Of a DNA stretch of 14,292 nt, positions 7,041 through 14,292 are shown in pieces. The stretch covers positions 50,299-64,590 of the forward strand of contig DGEO01000028.1 in assembly GCA_002385985.1 (NCBI GenBank), read 5' to 3'. Both the position numbers and the translations under genes were made by a program. The notes under the pieces are model-generated. The model did no database searches. It saw nothing but the letters and a program-made list of their open reading frames with translations, and was not told the origin of the DNA. Source of the DNA: Anaerolineaceae bacterium UBA3924. Its GTDB lineage: Bacteria; Chloroflexota; Anaerolineae; Anaerolineales; Anaerolineaceae. Every line of letters starts with the position of its first letter. Positions within the stretch are counted from its first letter, which is position 1.

Positions 7041-9953
7041 ATGCAGCGCGAAATGATTCGGGTGGTCGGCGCCCGGGTACACAATCTCAAGAACATTTCC
7101 GTGGATATTCCCCGTGACAAACTGGTCGTGGTGACCGGACTGTCCGGATCCGGCAAAAGCTCGCTGGCCTTCGACACGATTTTCGCGGAAGGCCAGCGCC
7201 GCTATGTCGAGTCGCTGTCTGCCTATGCCCGCCAGTTCCTGGGGCAGATGGATAAGCCGGACGTGGACTCCATCGAAGGGCTGTCCCCGGCGGTGTCCAT
7301 CGACCAGAAGGCGACTTCCCGCAATCCACGCTCCACCGTGGGCACGGTGACCGAAATATACGACTACCTGCGCCTGCTCTTTGCCCGGGTTGGCATCCCG
7401 CACTGCCCGATCTGCGGCCGGGAGGTGGTCAAGCAGTCGGCGCAGGAGATTGTCGATGCAATCGAAAACCTGCCTGAGGGCAGCCGCCTGCTGATCCTGG
7501 CTCCGGTGGTGCGTGCACGCAAAGGCACTTACCAGGCCGTGTTCGAGGAGATCCGCAAGGCCGGGTTTGTGCGGGTGCGCGTCGACGGCACGGTCTACAG
7601 CCTGGACGAGGACATCAGCCTGGACCGCTACAAGATCCACACCATCGAAGCGGTGGTCGACCGCCTGGTGATCTCGCACGAAGAGAGCGAGGAAGAGCGC
7701 AAGGCCGCCCGCACCCGCCTGACCGACTCGGTGGAGACGGCGCTCAAGGTGGGTGAGGGCTATGTGACGGTGCACAACCTGTCCGCCGATCCGCCGGAGG
7801 ACATGCTGTTCTCCGAGCACCTTTCCTGCCCGGAGCACGGCATCAGCCTGGAGGAGATCGAGCCGCGCACCTTCTCGTTCAACACGCCGCACGGCGCCTG
7901 CCCGGACTGCCAGGGGTTGGGCAGCAAGCTGGAAATCGACCCTGACCTGATTATCCCGGACAAGGACCGTTCGCTGAACGACGGCGCAATCGTGGCCATG
8001 GAATGGGGCAACTCCCGCGAGAACGGCGGGTACAACTGGCAGAAGCTGGAAGCCGTCTGTGCGCATTACAACATCAACATGGACGCGCCGGTGGGCAGCC
8101 TCTCGAAAGATAAGATGGACCTGCTGCTGTACGGGACGGGGAAAGAGCGGGTCAAGGTGCGCTGGGAGAAGTATGACCGCCAGGCGGTGATCTCCACGCC
8201 CTTCGAAGGCATCATCCCCTCGCTGGAGCGGCGCTACCGGGAGACCGGTTCCGAGTACATCCGCAACCGGATTGCCGAATACATGACCGACCGTCCCTGC
8301 CCGACCTGCCACGGAGACCGGCTGCGCCCCGAAGCGCTGGCGGTGACGGTGGACAACCACAATATCCTCGAGGTCAGCCGCTGGCCGGTGCTGAACTCGC
8401 TGGAATGGGTCCGTTCGCTGCAGCGCCCGGATTCACCCTTCAGCCCTCGCGAGCGGGCCATCGCCGGGCGCATTCTCAAGGAGATCGAGTCCCGGCTCGG
8501 GTTCCTGGTCGACGTCGGCCTGGATTACCTGACCCTGCAGCGCTCGGCCAGCTCGCTTTCCGGCGGTGAGGCGCAGCGCATCCGCCTGGCCACGCAGATC
8601 GGCTCGCGGCTGATGGGCGTGCTGTACGTGCTGGACGAGCCTTCCATTGGGCTGCACCCGCGGGATAACAGCCGCCTGCTGGCAACGCTGAAGAGCCTGC
8701 GCGACCTGGGCAACACCGTGCTGGTGGTGGAGCATGACGATGAGACCATCCGCTCCGCTGATTGGATCCTGGACCTGGGTCCGGGGGCCGGCGAGCACGG
8801 CGGGTATCTGGTGGCCGAAGGCACCGTCGACGACATTCTCGCCAACTCGAAGTCGCTGACCGGGGCGTACCTCTCCGGACGAAGGCAGGTGCCCCTGCCC
8901 GCGCAGCGGCGTCTGGGTAACGGCAAGGCCATCAAGATAATCGGCGCCCGGGCAAATAATCTGAAGAACGTGGACGTCAAGATCCCGCTGGGCAAGCTGG
9001 TGTGCATCACCGGCGTCTCCGGGTCGGGCAAGTCGACGCTGATGGTGGATGTGCTCTACAATCACCTGGCGCGAGAGCTGAACGGGGCGCACACCTGGCC
9101 GGCCGAACACGACTCCATCGAGGGGCTGGAGCATCTGGACAAGGTAATCAACATTGACCAGTCCCCGATCGGGCGCACGCCGCGCTCGAATCCGGGCACC
9201 TATACCGGCCTGTTCGACGAGATCCGCAAGCTGTTCGCCGACCTGCCCGAGTCCAAGATGCGCGGCTACAAGAGCGGCCGCTTCTCCTTTAACATTCACG
9301 GCGGGCGCTGCGAGGCCTGCCAGGGACAGGGCCAGCTGCGCATCGAGATGCAGTTCCTGCCGGACGTGTACGTGCCCTGCGACGTGTGCCACGGCGCCCG
9401 GTTCAACCGCGAGACGCTGCAGGTGCGCTTCAAGGGGCTGAACATCGCCGAGGTGCTGGACCTGACGGTCGAGCGGGCCATCGAGGTGTTCGAAGCTTTC
9501 CCGTCCATCGTGAACAAGCTGCGCCTGCTGGAGCAGGTGGGCCTGGGCTACATCCGCATCGGGCAGCCGGGGACCACGCTCTCTGGCGGTGAGGCGCAGC
9601 GCGTCAAGCTGGCCAAGGAGCTGTCACGCCGGGCGACCGGGCGCACGCTGTACGTGCTGGATGAGCCGTCGGTGGGCTTGCACGCCGCCGACGTGCACAA
9701 GCTGATCGAGGTGCTGCAGCGGCTGGTGGACAACGGCAACTCGGTGCTGATCATCGAGCACAACCTGGACATCATCAAGGTGGCCGACTACATCATCGAC
9801 CTGGGTCCGGAAGGCGGCGACCGCGGCGGCCGGGTGATTGCCACCGGCACCCCGGAGGAAATCTGCAGCAACCCGGACTCGTACACCGGGCAGTTCCTCA
9901 AGCAGTACCTGCGGGAGCATCACCCCGAAGCGCTGCCGGAGCTGGCTGAATAA
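7041..9953 (+). CDS. uvrA: UvrABC excinuclease subunit A
   Basis: UvrA is the DNA-damage recognition ATPase of nucleotide excision repair; it dimerises and loads UvrB at lesions. The 970-residue length is normal. It holds two ABC modules. The first has Walker A GLSGSGKS (33-40), the insertion with C122/C125 (CPICG), the zinc module C263-H266...C287/C290, the signature LSGGEAQRIRLA (about 506-517) and Walker B LYVLDEPSIGLHPRD. The second has Walker A GVSGSGKS (658-665), the zinc finger C757/C760...C780/C783, the signature LSGGEAQRVKLA (847-858) and LYVLDEPSVGLHAAD. All ATPase motifs look intact. One feature to note is CPEH at 263-266, where the E. coli-type finger has CxxC. The start is supported by GGGAGAGGG at 7023-7031, and an internal Met5 is less likely. 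The gene stands alone, with promoters upstream and a terminator at 9957. Confidence 0.98.
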   Translation: MQREMIRVVGARVHNLKNISVDIPRDKLVVVTGLSGSGKSSLAFDTIFAEGQRRYVESLSAYARQFLGQMDKPDVDSIEGLSPAVSIDQKATSRNPRSTVGTVTEIYDYLRLLFARVGIPHCPICGREVVKQSAQEIVDAIENLPEGSRLLILAPVVRARKGTYQAVFEEIRKAGFVRVRVDGTVYSLDEDISLDRYKIHTIEAVVDRLVISHEESEEERKAARTRLTDSVETALKVGEGYVTVHNLSADPPEDMLFSEHLSCPEHGISLEEIEPRTFSFNTPHGACPDCQGLGSKLEIDPDLIIPDKDRSLNDGAIVAMEWGNSRENGGYNWQKLEAVCAHYNINMDAPVGSLSKDKMDLLLYGTGKERVKVRWEKYDRQAVISTPFEGIIPSLERRYRETGSEYIRNRIAEYMTDRPCPTCHGDRLRPEALAVTVDNHNILEVSRWPVLNSLEWVRSLQRPDSPFSPRERAIAGRILKEIESRLGFLVDVGLDYLTLQRSASSLSGGEAQRIRLATQIGSRLMGVLYVLDEPSIGLHPRDNSRLLATLKSLRDLGNTVLVVEHDDETIRSADWILDLGPGAGEHGGYLVAEGTVDDILANSKSLTGAYLSGRRQVPLPAQRRLGNGKAIKIIGARANNLKNVDVKIPLGKLVCITGVSGSGKSTLMVDVLYNHLARELNGAHTWPAEHDSIEGLEHLDKVINIDQSPIGRTPRSNPGTYTGLFDEIRKLFADLPESKMRGYKSGRFSFNIHGGRCEACQGQGQLRIEMQFLPDVYVPCDVCHGARFNRETLQVRFKGLNIAEVLDLTVERAIEVFEAFPSIVNKLRLLEQVGLGYIRIGQPGTTLSGGEAQRVKLAKELSRRATGRTLYVLDEPSVGLHAADVHKLIEVLQRLVDNGNSVLIIEHNLDIIKVADYIIDLGPEGGDRGGRVIATGTPEEICSNPDSYTGQFLKQYLREHHPEALPELAE

Positions 9954-9956
9954 AGA

Positions 9957-9988
9957 AAAAACTGGTGCCTGAAAAAGGTTCCAGTTTT
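9957..9988. terminator. Bidirectional terminator between convergent uvrA and the UDP-glucose dehydrogenase gene
   Basis: AAAACTGG (9957-9964) pairs with CCAGTTTT (9981-9988). Inner CCT/AGG pairs close a GAAAA loop, with a small internal mismatch. On the plus strand the stem ends in TTTT three bases after the uvrA stop region. On the minus strand it runs into TTTTTTCTTT, so it can serve both convergent genes. Confidence 0.82.
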
Positions 9989-10007
9989 CATTTCTGTGCT
10001 GGCAGGC

Positions 10008-11351
10008 TCACCCGTTGATTGGCGGGTAACCGTTTCCATTGGTGTGGTTGTTGGTGGCGCGGCCGATCCCGAAATAGGTGAAGCCCATCGCGCGCAGGCG
10101 AACATCGTCCCACTGGTTGCGCCCGTCCATCAGGATGGGGGTGCGCATCAGGCTGTAGATCTTCTCAAAGTCCAGCTGCTTGAACTCGTTCCACTCGGTG
10201 GCCAGGATCAGCGCGTCCGCGCCATCGGCAACCTCGTACGGCCCCTTGCACAGCTGAACCCGCGGGAGCACCGCGGCGGCGTTCTTCATTGCCTGCGGAT
10301 CGTAGGCTTTGACGATGGCGCCCTCGTTTTCCAGCAGGTGGATCACCTCGAGAGCGGGGGCTTCGCGGATATCGTCGGTGTTGGGCTTGAACGACAGGCC
10401 CAGCACGCCGATCACGCGGTCGTTCAGGCCGCCCAGGGCTTTTCGCAGGCGGACCACCACCCGGCGGCGCTGGTTGCGGTTGATCTCCATCACCGCCTGC
10501 AGCAGCTGTGGGTGGGTGCCGTGGAGCACGGCCATGTGAGCCAGGGCCTTCACGTCCTTGGGGAAGCAGGAACCGCCCCAGCCCAGCCCGGCGTCCAGGA
10601 AGGCGCTGCCGATGCGCTTGTCCATGCCCATGCCGCGGGCGACCATGCGCACGTCGGCGCCCAGTTCTTCGCACATGTTGGCAATTTCATTAATAAAGGA
10701 GATGCGCGTGGCCAGGAAGGCATTGGAGGCGTACTTGATCATCTCCGCGGTGCGCAGGTCGGTGATCAGCACGGTCGTGCGCAGCGGGCTGTACAGCTCG
10801 GCGACCTTGGCGGCGGCATTTTCATCCAGAGACCCCAGCACCACACGGTCCGGGTACATAAAGTCCTGAATGGCCGAGCCTTCGCGCAGGAACTCGGGGT
10901 TCGAGACGACTGAGAACTCGAGCGGGCGTCCACCCCGGCGCTTTTTGATGATGTCGGCCACCCAGTCGCCGGTGCCCACCGGGACGGTGGACTTGTTGAC
11001 GATGATCACGGCATGATCGACCAGGTCGGCGATGTTCTCGGCGGCCTGGCGCACGTACTGCAGGTCCGCTTCGCCGTCCACGCCGGAAGGGGTGCCCACC
11101 GCGATGAAAATAATTTCCGCATCCTTGAGGGCGGCGGCGTAATCGGTGGTGAAATGCAGCCGTCTGGCTTTGGCATTCTGTGAGACCAGCTGCTCCAGCC
11201 CGGGCTCGTAAATGGGCATGACGCACTGGTTGAGTTTGGATATTCGTTCTTCGTCGACATCCAGGCAGGTGACCTCATTGCCGAGATCAGCAAAACAGGC
11301 CCCTGTGACCAGGCCTACATACCCGGTTCCTACAACGCATAATTTGCTCAT
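10008..11351 (-). CDS. ugd: UDP-glucose 6-dehydrogenase
   Basis: The enzyme oxidises UDP-glucose to UDP-glucuronate with two NAD+, a cytoplasmic step toward cell-surface polysaccharides. The 447-residue protein starts with a Rossmann NAD site (VVGTGYVGLVTG, residues 6-17) followed by D31 at the end of the second strand. STVPVGTG (121-128), NPEFLREGSA (151-160) and the active-site stretch GLGWGGSCFPKDVKAL with catalytic C262 are all present. The C-terminal domain begins near 310 (GVLGLSFKPNTDDIREAP). The length and all key motifs are normal. A related UDP-ManNAc dehydrogenase is less likely given the GGSCFPKD context and FLREGSA. AGGAGA on the minus strand (11366-11361) precedes the start by 9 bases, and a TATAAT lies at 11381-11376. 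No other polysaccharide genes are in view, so the product polymer is unknown. It is divergent from folD. Confidence 0.95.
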   Translation of the reverse strand: MSKLCVVGTGYVGLVTGACFADLGNEVTCLDVDEERISKLNQCVMPIYEPGLEQLVSQNAKARRLHFTTDYAAALKDAEIIFIAVGTPSGVDGEADLQYVRQAAENIADLVDHAVIIVNKSTVPVGTGDWVADIIKKRRGGRPLEFSVVSNPEFLREGSAIQDFMYPDRVVLGSLDENAAAKVAELYSPLRTTVLITDLRTAEMIKYASNAFLATRISFINEIANMCEELGADVRMVARGMGMDKRIGSAFLDAGLGWGGSCFPKDVKALAHMAVLHGTHPQLLQAVMEINRNQRRRVVVRLRKALGGLNDRVIGVLGLSFKPNTDDIREAPALEVIHLLENEGAIVKAYDPQAMKNAAAVLPRVQLCKGPYEVADGADALILATEWNEFKQLDFEKIYSLMRTPILMDGRNQWDDVRLRAMGFTYFGIGRATNNHTNGNGYPPING

Positions 11352-11375
11352 GACGCTTTATCTCCTGACGGTCCG

Positions 11376-11381
11376 ATTATA
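11376..11381 (-). promoter_or_regulatory. -10 box of the UDP-glucose dehydrogenase gene
   Basis: The minus strand reads TATAAT, a perfect -10 box, 25 bases before the start at 11351. A TTTACG 15 bases upstream is a possible -35 with slightly short spacing. Confidence 0.55.
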
Positions 11382-11470
11382 TCCCAGAATAAACGCCGTA
11401 AACCGAACCCGATTGCCACTCCGGAGGAAGCGCAGGGCTTTCGCGTGAGAGCCTGGTTGTTGAATGCGGC

Positions 11471-11476
11471 TATAAT
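11471..11476 (+). promoter_or_regulatory. -10 box of folD
   Basis: TATAAT, a perfect -10 box, lies 68 bases before the folD ATG. The -35 region (around 11448-11453) is a poor match. The leader of about 60 bases shows no convincing riboswitch or attenuator structure. Confidence 0.5.
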
Positions 11477-11543
11477 CATGTTAAATCCCCCAAGTGGGCA
11501 ACGGCCACCGTATCAAATAGTTTAGCATGAAAAGGAATTGAAA

Positions 11544-12431
11544 ATGACAGCCAAAGACATCAACGGAAAGGCAATCGCTGAAAGCATTCGCGCCAGGGTA
11601 AAGGAGCAGGTCAGCCAGCGTGTTGCCGCTGGAAAGATGCCTCCTGGCCTCGCGACCGTCCTGGTTGGGGAGAACCCTGCCTCGCAGGTGTACGTGCGCA
11701 ACAAGCAGAAAGCCTGCGCGGAGGCCGGGATTCGCTCGTTCGGCCACGAGCTGCCGGCGGACGCTTCCCAGCAGCAGGTCGAAGACCTGATCTGCGAGCT
11801 GAACATGAACCCCAATGTGCACGGGATCCTGGTGCAGCTGCCGCTCCCCGGCCACCTGGACGAAGAAAAGGTGCTCAACACCATCTCGCTGGATAAGGAT
11901 GTCGACGGTTTTCATCCCATCAATATCGGCCGGCTGGCTCAGAAGGGCCGCGAGCCGCTTTTCGTGCCCTGCACCCCGGCGGGAGTGATGTATATGCTGG
12001 AGCAGGAGCTGCCCACGCTGGAAGGGGTGAACGCGGTGGTGCTGGGACGGTCCAATATTGTGGGCATGCCGGTGGCGCTGCTGCTGGTGCGGGCCAACGC
12101 GACCGTGACCATCTGTCACTCGCGCACCCGCGACCTGCCGGATGTGGTGCGCCAGGCGGACGTACTGGTGGCGGCGGTCGGGCGCGCGCAGATGGTCAAG
12201 AAGGAATGGGTCAAGCCGGGAGCGGTGGTGATCGACGTGGGCATCAACCGCATCGCGGACCCGACGCACCCGAAGGGCAGCCGGCTGGTCGGTGACGTGG
12301 ACTATGCGGGCGTGCGCGAGGTCGCCGGAGCGATCACGCCAGTTCCGGGCGGGGTTGGCCCGATGACCATCGCCATGCTGCTGCAAAACACGCTGCACGC
12401 AGCGGAGCTGTACGACAAAAAGGCAAATTAA
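11544..12431 (+). CDS. folD: Bifunctional methylenetetrahydrofolate dehydrogenase / methenyltetrahydrofolate cyclohydrolase
   Basis: FolD interconverts 5,10-methylene-, 5,10-methenyl- and 10-formyl-tetrahydrofolate with NADP+, supplying one-carbon units for purine and other synthesis. The 295-residue protein has the normal family length. Catalytic Y50 and K54 sit in SQVYVRNKQ. GILVQLPLPGH, the DKDVDGFHPINIG signature, the nucleotide site VVLGRSNIVGMPVALLL and the C-terminal PVPGGVGPMTIAML are all intact. I chose the ATG at 11544 because AAAGGA (11531-11536) lies 7 bases upstream. An in-frame TTG at 11538 is only one base from that site. The stop is followed by the promoter region of the amidohydrolase gene, with no terminator visible between them, so some read-through into the purine deaminase genes is possible. 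Confidence 0.97.
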   Translation: MTAKDINGKAIAESIRARVKEQVSQRVAAGKMPPGLATVLVGENPASQVYVRNKQKACAEAGIRSFGHELPADASQQQVEDLICELNMNPNVHGILVQLPLPGHLDEEKVLNTISLDKDVDGFHPINIGRLAQKGREPLFVPCTPAGVMYMLEQELPTLEGVNAVVLGRSNIVGMPVALLLVRANATVTICHSRTRDLPDVVRQADVLVAAVGRAQMVKKEWVKPGAVVIDVGINRIADPTHPKGSRLVGDVDYAGVREVAGAITPVPGGVGPMTIAMLLQNTLHAAELYDKKAN

Positions 12432-12435
12432 GTAA

Positions 12436-12451
12436 TGTCAGACAATTGACA
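12436..12451. promoter_or_regulatory. Operator-like palindromes overlapping the -35 box of the deaminase operon
   Basis: The 16-base stretch TGTCAGACAATTGACA holds two nested symmetries. The outer is TGTCA-N6-TGACA, and the left part is TGTC-A-GACA, a perfect 9-base palindrome. The right arm coincides with the -35 hexamer, the right place for a repressor. The left part loosely resembles the TnGTnnnACnA pattern of FadR-type GntR regulators, with one mismatch. CCTGACAAT recurs at 12491-12499. The regulator is unknown. Confidence 0.4.
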
Positions 12452-12474
12452 GGGGAGTAAAAAATCCTTACACT
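12446..12474 (+). promoter_or_regulatory. Sigma-70-type promoter of the purine deaminase genes
   Basis: A consensus TTGACA (12446-12451) is followed after exactly 17 bases by TACACT (12469-12474), four of six -10 bases. The transcript would start near 12481, about 43 bases before the amidohydrolase start. The promoter lies just after the folD stop (12431). Confidence 0.6.
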
Positions 12475-12523
12475 GATGGTTAAGTATTTGCCTGACAATA
12501 CCCTCAGTGACGGATAAAAACAT

Positions 12524-13921
12524 ATGCCAACTCTCCTGGTCAAGAATGCAAGCCTGCTGGTGACAATGGATGGCCAACGGCGGGAGATTCCCGGCGGTGG
12601 CCTTTTTGTTCGGGACGGCTTCATTGAGCAAGTCGGCCCTACGGAGAGCCTGCCCGAGACGGCGGATGAGGTCCTTGATCTGAGCGGCCACATCGTGCTG
12701 CCCGGGCTGATCAACACGCACCATCACTTCTACCAGACCCTGACGAGGGCGGTGCCCGCGGCTCAGAACGCCAACCTGTTCAACTGGCTGACCACGCTGT
12801 ACCCGATCTGGGCGCGCATGACGCCGGAGGACATTTACATCTCCACCCAGACCGCGCTGGCCGAGCTGGCGCTTTCGGGCTGCACGACTGCTTCGGACCA
12901 CCTCTACCTGTTTCCCAACGGGTCGCGGCTGGATGACGAAATCGCCGCCGCGCGCGAGGTGGGTCTGCGGCTGCAGGCTTCCCGCGGCTCGATGAGCCTG
13001 GGCCGCAGCCAGGGCGGCCTGCCCCCCGACAGCGTTGTGGACAGCGAAGAGCACATTCTCAAGGACAGCCAGCGCCTGATCGAGCAGTATCACGATGCGA
13101 AACCCGGCGCGATGGTGCAGATTGTGCTGGCGCCCTGCTCGCCCTTCAGCGTCACCGGCGAGCTGATGCGCCAGAGCGCCATCCTGGCCCGCGAGTACGG
13201 CGTGCACCTGCACACCCATCTGGCGGAAACCGAGGACGAAGAGGTCTTCTGCCTGGAGAAGTTTGGCCTGCGCCCGGTAGCCTACATGGAATCTCTGGGC
13301 TGGGTGGGGCAGGACGTCTGGTTCGCACACTCGGTGCACGTGAATGAAAACGAGATCCAGGTGTACGCCCGGGAGGGCTGCGGCGTGGCTCACTGCCCGA
13401 CCTCCAACATGCGCCTGGCATCGGGAATTGCACCGCTGATCGAGTACCTGCGCGCCGGGGTGAAGGTGGGCATTGGCGTCGACGGCTCGGCCAGCAACGA
13501 TGGCTCGCACCTGCTGGCGGAGGCACGCATGGCCATGCTGGCCGCCCGGGTGCGCGAGGGCCTGCGGGGTTATTCCCTCTCCGGCGCGGATGCGCCGCCG
13601 CTGTTCTCCGCCCGCCAGGCGCTGGAGCTGGCGACCATCGGCGGAGCGGCCGTGCTGGGCCGCACCGACATTGGCTCGCTGGAAGCGGGGAAATGCGCTG
13701 ACTTTACGGCGATCCATCTGGAGCGGCTGGATTACGCCGGGGCGCTGCATGACCCGGTCGCGGCGATCCTGCTGGCCCAGCCTCAGCGGGTGGATTACAC
13801 CGTGGTGCACGGCAAGGTCGTCGTCAGCGAGGGACAGCTGATCACGGTGGACGTGCCTGCACTGGTGGAAAAGCATAACCGCGCAGCAAACCGGCTGCTC
13901 AACGGTTCGTCTGGACAGTAA
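12524..13921 (+). CDS. Amidohydrolase of the TRZ/ATZ group, probable 8-oxoguanine deaminase
   Basis: This 465-residue metal-dependent hydrolase has a small N-terminal beta domain (MPTLLVKNASLLVTMDG) and an (alpha/beta)8 barrel. Expected single-metal ligands are H66 and H68 in NTHHHFYQTLTR, H232 in HLHTHLAETE and D320 in GIGVDGSASND. E235 and H269 are the likely proton-shuttling residues. NTHHHFYQTLTRA, the LFNWLTTLYPIWARMT block (85-100), DHLYLFPNG and LAPCSPFSVT resemble 8-oxoguanine deaminases, which turn 8-oxoguanine into urate and ammonia. Related guanine, cytosine and hydroxyatrazine deaminases cannot be excluded from motifs alone. The start at 12524 has only a weak Shine-Dalgarno. The gene for adenine deaminase follows 21 bases after the stop, supporting a purine role. 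A good promoter lies at 12446-12474. Confidence 0.85.
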   Translation: MPTLLVKNASLLVTMDGQRREIPGGGLFVRDGFIEQVGPTESLPETADEVLDLSGHIVLPGLINTHHHFYQTLTRAVPAAQNANLFNWLTTLYPIWARMTPEDIYISTQTALAELALSGCTTASDHLYLFPNGSRLDDEIAAAREVGLRLQASRGSMSLGRSQGGLPPDSVVDSEEHILKDSQRLIEQYHDAKPGAMVQIVLAPCSPFSVTGELMRQSAILAREYGVHLHTHLAETEDEEVFCLEKFGLRPVAYMESLGWVGQDVWFAHSVHVNENEIQVYAREGCGVAHCPTSNMRLASGIAPLIEYLRAGVKVGIGVDGSASNDGSHLLAEARMAMLAARVREGLRGYSLSGADAPPLFSARQALELATIGGAAVLGRTDIGSLEAGKCADFTAIHLERLDYAGALHDPVAAILLAQPQRVDYTVVHGKVVVSEGQLITVDVPALVEKHNRAANRLLNGSSGQ

Positions 13922-13942
13922 CTGCCATTCGATGGAGGATTT

Positions 13943-14292
13943 ATGCGCGGCGCGATAACGCCAGAAATGACTCAACGACTGGTTGATTGTGCCATGGGCC
14001 GCCTGCCGGCGGACACGGTCATCCGCGGCGGGAAGTGGGTGTGCGTGCAGACCGGCGAGATCATCCCGGAGACCGATGTGGCCGTGCTGGGCGAGCGGAT
14101 CGCCTATGTCGGCCCGGACGCCGGGCATACCATCGGCGAGAACACCCGCGTGGTGGAGGCCAGCGGCCGCTACCTGGTGCCGGGGTTGATGGACGCTCAC
14201 ATGCACGTCGAGTCCGGCATGCTGACGGTGACCGAGTTTGTGCGGGCGGTCGCGCCGCACGGGACCACGGCCATGTTCATCGACCCGCACGA
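13943..14292 (+). CDS. ade: Adenine deaminase, partial (N-terminal 116 residues)
   Basis: The frame begins MRGAITPEMTQRLVDCAMG and is open to the window edge. It contains TVIRGGKWVCVQTGEIIP, an N-terminal amidohydrolase beta domain, then LVPGLMDAHMHVESGMLT (residues 78-95) with the HxH metal ligands H86 and H88, and APHGTTAMFIDPHE at the edge. The HxHxES and HGTT..(A/I)DPHE blocks are typical of bacterial adenine deaminases (Mn/Fe enzymes, adenine to hypoxanthine plus ammonia), which are about 550-600 residues long, so roughly four fifths lie beyond the window. GGAGG (13934-13938) lies 4 bases before the ATG. The 21-base gap after the 8-oxoguanine deaminase-like gene implies one operon. Confidence 0.92.
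   Translation, partial: MRGAITPEMTQRLVDCAMGRLPADTVIRGGKWVCVQTGEIIPETDVAVLGERIAYVGPDAGHTIGENTRVVEASGRYLVPGLMDAHMHVESGMLTVTEFVRAVAPHGTTAMFIDPH

Noticed and set aside
6999..8360. A 453-codon open frame on the minus strand
   Set aside because: It is antisense to the 5' half of uvrA, shows His/Arg/Val/Gln-rich shadow composition, and has no recognisable motif.
11477..11537. Possible folate or purine riboswitch in the folD leader
   Set aside because: The leader is only about 60 bases and shows none of the conserved junction sequences of known riboswitches that I can recognise.
11538..11543. TTG start at 11538 for folD
   Set aside because: Only one base separates it from the Shine-Dalgarno; the ATG at 11544 has 7-base spacing.
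12428..14290. A 620-codon open frame on the minus strand
   Set aside because: It lies antisense to the well-supported amidohydrolase and adenine deaminase genes. Its translation is rich in His, Gln, Arg and Ala with no domain motifs, as expected of a shadow frame in GC-rich coding DNA.

Overview
The window is a GC-rich stretch of bacterial chromosome, densely packed with ordinary housekeeping and metabolic genes on both strands. I see no rRNA, tRNA, CRISPR array, insertion sequence or phage gene. The gene content is compatible with a Chloroflexota (Anaerolineae-type) or similar heterotroph: a stand-alone catalytic subunit of methylmalonyl-CoA mutase, a UMF1-type MFS transporter, and an 8-oxoguanine deaminase next to an adenine deaminase. 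This lineage call is inference from protein style only. Promoters look like the usual sigma-70 type (TTGACA/TATAAT).

Layout, left to right. On the minus strand, positions 1-459 hold ribosomal protein L9 (rplI, far end cut off by the window edge) with its own good promoter at 520-548. A two-gene minus-strand unit follows: a NapA/Kef-type cation:proton antiporter without a cytoplasmic regulatory domain (1042-2277), then a small protein with the look of a PII-like signalling protein (664-1029), 12 bases apart. Divergent from it, the plus-strand pair 2397-4475 encodes the methylmalonyl-CoA mutase catalytic subunit and methylmalonyl-CoA epimerase, closed by a perfect 10-bp intrinsic terminator at 4494-4524. 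Next is an unrecognised polytopic membrane protein (4603-5682). Its reading frame runs 174 bases into the convergent MFS transporter gene (5509-6828, minus).

In the second half, uvrA (7041-9953, plus) has two extended -10 promoter motifs upstream. It is separated from the convergent UDP-glucose dehydrogenase gene (10008-11351, minus) by a bidirectional terminator. folD (11544-12431, plus) is divergent from the dehydrogenase gene. The right end is a purine-base deamination pair on the plus strand: an 8-oxoguanine deaminase-like amidohydrolase (12524-13921), then the start of adenine deaminase (13943 to the window edge). A clear promoter with an overlapping palindrome precedes the pair.

Functionally, the mutase and epimerase interconvert propionyl-CoA-derived (S)- and (R)-methylmalonyl-CoA and succinyl-CoA. 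The mutase needs a cobalamin-binding subunit that is not in the window. The two deaminases release ammonia from purine bases. The most interesting unit is the antiporter plus PII-like protein, which may be a transporter with a regulator encoded in trans. No gene-free stretch exceeds about 215 bases.
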